In this document: positions 58,888 through 64,000 of the stretch, one piece after another
Layout: each line of letters starts with the position of its first letter
Position numbering within the stretch: the stretch's first letter is position 1
Origin: Branchiostoma floridae
Taxonomy: Eukaryota > Chordata > Leptocardii > Amphioxiformes > Branchiostomatidae
Direction of reading: 5' to 3'
Length of the DNA stretch: 64,000 nucleotides
Assembly (NCBI RefSeq): GCF_000003815.2
Contig: NC_049984.1
Coordinates: forward strand, 24,399,263-24,463,262
The notes under the pieces: model-generated
What the model was told of the DNA's origin: nothing
Databases searched by the model: none
Seen by the model: only the letters and a program-made list of their open reading frames with translations
Program-made: the position numbers and the translations under genes

Positions 58888-61800
58888 TTAACAGGGCGGC
58901 TTTTTGTCTGGCTCCAACATGCAACCGAAGAACGGCGGCTCCGGTAAATCGTTTTCTGCGGAGTACACAGCGCACTCTTGAAAGTCGCAGGGCCACTGCT
59001 TCCACAGGTAGCGGATGTAGGTGACGTCTTCCCAGCAGTCCTGGCTAAGCTGCAGGGTGATGGAATAGGAGGTGCTGGACACGATGGGGACTGGGGACCA
59101 CTCTTTCGACGTCATGTCACACTGCGACAAGTCCTTGGAGCAGCACACCTGAGGGAAAAGTTGTAAACGTATAGGCTCTATTAGAACTGAGTAGTTTACA
59201 GTAGGGTGAACAGGTAGTGAGTAGGAAGATTGTGTCACTGCAAAGGTCAGACAAAAAGTAGAGCTCAGAGGTGGTAGAACTAGTCCATGTATCAGACATA
59301 AAAAGGCATTCCAGGTCAAGAGGTCAACGGAAGATGCTACTAATTCAAAGGAGGTATTTTTTTAATCCGTATTATTTCTGATCTGTGTTTCGTACTGCAC
59401 CTTTGAGTGACTGAGTAGTCAATGGATGCATGTAATGTTTATCATTATATGCATAATATATGAACAACAATTAAGACATTCAAGAACTCATAGAGATTCG
59501 ATATCATTGAACTCCTGTCATAGGCTTTCAGTTCCATGTATTGTCCTTTTCATCAGAGCTAGCCCACTGGAAAAGATGGGTGAGATTGCAATGATAGTAG
59601 TACTGAAAGAGAACCAGCAAACACTTACTTTATAATTACTTTAAAGCAAAACAAAGAAAAAAGATGACTCCCACAGCTACTATCTTATCCTTCTCTTCTG
59701 TGATGTTGACCAACTTTACTGTTAAAAAAGTAAACATTAAAGTCGGATTCCCCACCTCAAAGCCATCTTTAGACTTGACAGTGATGTTCATGTCTTTTGG
59801 GTAGATCCAGTCAATGTTTTTAGTAGAGGCATCCACGGACACACTAACAGGTCTCGGACCATGGAACATCACATCAGTCTCCCCATAGGCTACTGCACGG
59901 GCAGCAAGGACCAATCGGCTGGCTACGTCCTGTTTGTCCCTCGGATGGATGCTGGACGGGAGGAGGTTGTCACAAACATCAAATCAAACAAGGAAAGCAG
60001 AACTTATACAGTCTTACGGTAAAAGTTTAGATGAAACCTTTTATCAGTAAGCATACAGCTATTTTGGATGCAACAGCATTTTATATAAATACCTTCCTAA
60101 AGTATCACTATTTGTTATCAACCTTTAGAGTCACGTAAAAGGCAAAAGGCTAGGTGCAGTCTAAGAAACGAAAATGACCGAAAAAAAGTTTGACAAGACT
60201 CTTCAGAGCTCAATCATTATTAAATAACAGTGAGTAACAAAGATTGGAACAGTTACTGTGTAATACACTTGCCTATAAAGATTTTGACATTGGAATAGGC
60301 AGATACATCAGGTAGTAAATCCGTGTGTAATTTGAATTTGAAGGAACTTCAGCCTAAAAGAAACATTGGCTTCCATTTCAAAAGGCACCTTCCCAATCCC
60401 TTCCTGTGCCTTTGCTAAATCTGCTTTCACGAGAACACAATCTAGCTGCAATATGCGTGCAACGGGCACAAACAAGGATCACGTGGTAATTGTCACAAAG
60501 GTTTTTGCCAAGCTCACGCACATTATTACCAGATTGTATTCTCGTGAGTGCAAATTTTCATGAAATCGAATAGTGAGTGTGTGAGTGTGAGCAGGAGTTT
60601 GGAAAAGGGCCTTTTGATAGAAAGTTGTCAAAAGTGGTCTTGGCCATACCTGCCAAATGGTGATTTTGCATCAGGAAGGTCCACGGCCACTGCCATGAAG
60701 ACGTTAGGCATGGCTGGGTTGGGGACATAGCCGTAGTCTGCTGTCTGGTGCCATCTGATGGCAGGGAAGCCCATGCCGGTGTCACTTGGTTTGCCAGTTG
60801 TAGACAGCTAATAAGTAGCACACATAACAAGTCAATAAGACAGTAAGTTATTTATCAGGCCCCTCTCACACATACAAAAATAACCAAAAATCGAAAGTTG
60901 TACTGAAATGATATTGTTGAACCACAGTCTCTGAACCTTCTGCAACGTCAGTATGTAATAAGAATGAATGAAAGAATGAAGACCTTTATTGCACATTTTG
61001 CCACAATGGGCTAAGTACAGGTCACAGCAAGACATGTTGAAAAGGTAGAGTTAACAGATACAAAATAAGGCTATTCAACTTCTAAAATAAATTCAACTTC
61101 TCCTTGCCTTTCTGTTATAGTGGAGATAAAAAGAGCAGAAAAAAATATAGATATGTTTTATGCTCGATGGTTTGTCTAGTGGCATTAGGAATATGAATTT
61201 TTCTACAGAACTTAGGTGTATGAAATGAATGAAGACCTGCACAAATCCGAAAGGAAAGTATGGATCCGTCTGTCCCCCGGACCCCATGTACCACTCCTTC
61301 CTCCAGCTGTCAATCATCCCGGGGAAGGAACAGGAGTAAGTGTCAGGGTGGCCCGTGTTAGCCTCTCCTAGTGGGGACAAAACAAAGTACTTTTTAGTTC
61401 CCTTTCAATGTAACGTCATATGCACAAATAAGTCAGACCTCACCCTAACACTGTTGTCATTGAATAATAATAAACATGGCAAAGGGCCGGTCACATCCTC
61501 TATCTATTTTTCCCGTAGGGAAAACATATTGTTTTATTTGAATTCTTCTTCATCTGTTGTTTTTGGCAACACCTCAGGGGTGAGTCTATTTTTTCAAACA
61601 CCCCGGCAAGCCTAATGGTAAAGTATTGTGTGTTCACTGAGTAGCTTGACAAAATTACTGGGAGAGAAACATCCTGAATTTTCTTGAAAATGTTTTTGAT
61701 TCTTTAGTGATGTTTCTTGATTCTTTAGTTAATTTTTCCAAGAATAGCAACCTGCAATGTTAACTCTAACTTGCCTGGGTACCATCCGATGACTACCAGG

Positions 61801-62793
61801 GCTCCTAGCATGTAACTTTTTTCAGAACAGTGATTGTAAGGAGCCCCGGTATGTGTATTCTGGTTGGACCCGTAAAATGAACTCAGCTAAGAACTGAATC
61901 ACAGTTCCACATCACACAGAAGGCGTACCTTGATACCAGATGGCCCCTGTGATGGTCATGTTGAGTAGGGGGTGAACCATAGCGTTCCACAGCACTGAGT
62001 GTCCACTGGGCCCTCCCACCTCCGGGCCTGCATACTGCAAGTCTTCTGATTCTTCATGGCTATGTAGAAAAGTAACAACGTACATGTATATTCGTAAATA
62101 CAACATGTAGTTGCATAGCCATTAGGTTTTTTTTAAATTTTTTTTTATTTAACGGTCACCACGTAACAAGACCTGAAGGCCACTCAAGGTTACGGGTTAC
62201 ATGATTGTAAATGTAACAGCATCTCTACGCCCTAGTTCAGAAACATCATGATTGAGACCAGCTCGAGTGAGGACTAACTGACCCAATAGGCAAAGCAGGG
62301 ATAATGAGGGCTGCTCGGGAAATTGGTACACCACTGAATAAAGAGACTTCTTGTTCAGTGCTTTATCCATTGCATTATTCCAACAGAGGTTTCTGTGACC
62401 GTCTGACACCTTCCTGAAGTTATGTGTGAATCGTATGTACATTGTATGTTTTGTAGTGTGTCCTGTATGTCTACTAGTTGTTGTCCTGTTAAGTGTTGAA
62501 AAGACTACAGGATGAATAGCTAAAATAGTTTTGTTTATTACTATGCTAAATGTGGATCTGAACAAAGTCAAAGTTAGAGTCTTCCTCAGAGCAATTCTGA
62601 CTGGGAGTTTTAATGTACCTGTTTGTAATGTTGCACTTCTCCAACACCGTCGGAGATGACCACGCCTCCACAGGTGTACCGCCCCAAGACGTCGCAACCA
62701 GTCCGATGGGGTAGCCCAGGTGGTTGTACAAATCTCTACCATAGAACCAGCACACAGCAGAGAAGTATTTCCAGTCTGCACCTCCAACACTGT
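58888..62793 (-). CDS. SIAE: Sialate O-acetylesterase (SIAE), 3' part: last six coding exons
   Basis: SIAE is a lysosomal/secreted esterase that removes 9-O-acetyl groups from sialic acids. Six exons with GT-AG borders and matching phases were read: 62619-62793, 61929-62059, 61237-61367, 60650-60807, 59756-59951 and 58888-59148 (stop TAA). They encode about 350 residues, matching the last two-thirds of human SIAE (523 aa). Visible family blocks: YFSAVCWFYGRDLYNHLGYP, GLVATSWGGTPVEAWSS, HSVLWNAMVHPLLNMT, GAIWYQGEANTG, AIRWHQTADYGYVPNPAMPN and HPRDKQDVASRLVLAARAVA. NIT and NMT/NIT sequons occur, fitting a glycoprotein. The GQSNM nucleophile block, the signal peptide and ~170 N-terminal residues are outside the window. 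The first exon here begins with two bases of a split codon. The gene converges on USP10. Confidence 0.95.
59283..59530. repeat. Dispersed repeat, copy 2 (SIAE last intron)
   Basis: Same phrase order as 52676-52925 (tatcagacat, attccaggtcaagaggtcaa, gcatgtaatgtttatca). About 240 bp, diverged. Confidence 0.7.
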
Positions 62794-62859
62794 CTGCAAG
62801 GGGGCGACATTAGACCACACTCATTCTTGGTTCAACACTACAATATTCTAAGTAAAAGT

Positions 62860-62946
62860 TTAGCCCAGGTGGTTGTACAAATCTCTACCATAGAACCAGC
62901 ACACAGCAGAGAAGTACTTCCAGGCTGCACCTCCGACACTGTCTGC
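62860..62946 (-). pseudogene. Partial tandem copy of a SIAE exon, in-frame stop
   Basis: It duplicates the first ~67 bp of the exon at 62619-62793 and its acceptor, with a period of ~149 bp. It reads WKYFSAVCWFYGRDLYNHLG and then TAA (62860-62862), with no donor. Only two or three bases differ from the true exon within the coding part, so it is recent. Confidence 0.85.
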
Positions 62947-63033
62947 AAGGGGGCATGATTAGACCACAGATTTATTTTCTTGGTTCTACATTCTAAAGAA
63001 AACATTTCTACATTCCAAAGAAAAAATTTAGCC

Positions 63034-63115
63034 CAGGTGGTAAAGTAAAAGTTTAGCCCGGGTGGTTGTAGCAAACTGCGCCTCTGACACTGTCTACAAG
63101 GGGGCGTCATTAAAA
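63034..63115 (-). pseudogene. Second, more degraded copy of the same SIAE exon start
   Basis: gcccgggtggttgta, ctgacactgtctacaaggg and ggcgtcatta match the exon ends, but the middle is deleted. Period again ~150 bp. Together with 62860-62946 it makes a three-copy series. Confidence 0.7.
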
Positions 63116-64000
63116 CTGACTTGGACAATTCAATGATTCTAGAGAGAGTTACTCTGAAGCAAAAGTTCATTTTCAAAAGTTTCAGCCCTGGTTGGATGAC
63201 ATCCTCTGGAAAACCCAAAACTAATGCACAAGGGCAAAAAAAGAAAAATCCAGCAAAAAAAAATGCTGCTAAACCAGTTTAAACATCCAGTCCATTCTTT
63301 CCCAGGCTTGGTTTGTCTTATGTTCACCTCTAGTAGAACTGTAAGAGACAATCGTCAACGATGTTTTCATAGCCTTTCTTGTTTAAAGAGGGAAACAAGG
63401 GCGCAGACCATGTACCCCATTACCCTGGAGAGCAGATCCTATGACAAGCATAAATTCTCATTGACTAGGGATGCTATTGGGTCAAATGTGGCCACAGTGT
63501 TTTGGAGAACAGGCAAAAATCAATCCATGCTGAGTGCTGACGTCAACAATAAAATTGAATCAGTGTGGCCTAATATAACGAATACAGTTGATTCGCCATA
63601 AACCCAACCTCAACACAATGTCGTAGAAACATGCTGCTACTTCTATACGTTAAGTCCATGCTCCGAAAGTGAGCAAAATTTAACAAACGGACAAGAAAAC
63701 CAACAGAAATAGTCACCTACTGAACATATGTCTTGCAACGGCTGGAGTGTATAACGGTCTGAAATTCGAAATCACCTGCTGAAATTGGCGCATGTGCAGA
63801 AGTTAAAAACGTCGTGTTTCCCGTGGGGAATAAGGACAGAGGCAAGCCGTCTGCCGGCGTCGGGTGACTAAGTATTTTATAGCCCCATCAGTGGCCGTCT
63901 ATGGAAGGTCTTTCAGCCGTCCGGGCGTTCAACATATAAACTGACAGGACGGCCCGGACGCCCCCGATTTGTCAGCGGCCGTTTCCCACGGCATCTGAAG
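63116..64000. other. SIAE upstream intron; nothing recognised
   Basis: Expected to be intron of SIAE. About 63418-63475 resembles the interior of the hAT-like MITE at 53315 (gagcagatcctatgacaagc). The last 180 bases are GC-rich with a gccgtccgggcg/cggcccggacgccc inverted pair, possibly the edge of another element. No exon with SIAE similarity was found. Confidence 0.4.

Noticed and set aside
63720-63765. Possible extra SIAE exon (minus strand, ...LQPLQDICSV before a GT)
   Set aside because: Phase would fit, but the residues do not match the SIAE segment preceding YFSAVCW and the acceptor is weak.

Overview
This window looks like eukaryotic, deuterostome nuclear DNA. The best guess is a cephalochordate (amphioxus, Branchiostoma-like). 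The reasons are intron-dense genes with short GT-AG exons, protein sequences that align closely with vertebrate KIF4, USP10 and SIAE without being vertebrate, and a very dense load of small non-autonomous DNA transposons. The species call is inference. The gene calls rest on exons read directly from the sequence with matching splice phases.

Layout: 1-224 holds nothing recognisable. 225-3858 is a tandem satellite with a ~210 bp unit (about 18 copies), followed by a short 43/87 bp tandem repeat (3850-4130). An apparently intact mariner transposon (4132-5424, 350-aa DD34D transposase, perfect 32-bp ends) is inserted in that repeat. 6388-27611 (minus) is a complete chromokinesin KIF4 gene: 29 coding exons, 1215 codons. 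27612-32318 is the divergent KIF4/USP10 intergenic region; a 2.2-kb non-autonomous transposon carrying seven perfect copies of an 18-bp motif sits inside it. 32319-54637 (plus) is a complete USP10 deubiquitinase gene: 15 coding exons, 867 codons. 54638 to about 56980 is its 3' UTR. USP10 runs tail to tail into SIAE (sialate O-acetylesterase, minus, 58888-62793). Only the last six coding exons of SIAE (about 350 residues) are present; its 5' part lies beyond base 64000.

The three genes have unrelated jobs: mitotic chromosome and spindle-midzone motor, deubiquitination with G3BP binding, and sialic acid de-acetylation. They do not form a pathway. KIF4 and USP10 are head to head with their own promoter-like clusters (CCAAT, E2F-like and CACGTG sites for KIF4; CCAAT, NRF1-like and YY1-like sites for USP10). 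USP10 and SIAE converge with poly(A) signals about 40 bp apart.

Non-coding DNA is dominated by short inverted-repeat elements of at least eight families. Several have clear target duplications: TA for mariner- and pogo-like, 8 bp for hAT-like, 5-6 bp for a CAGGG...CCCTG superfamily, and 3 bp (ACT) for the 2.2-kb element. The most interesting items are the 2.2-kb element, the intact mariner, the apparent absence of the cysteine-rich domain from KIF4, a partial tandem duplication of KIF4 exon 1 with only synonymous changes, repeated partial copies of a SIAE exon, and CCAAT-box minisatellites in introns of both KIF4 and USP10.
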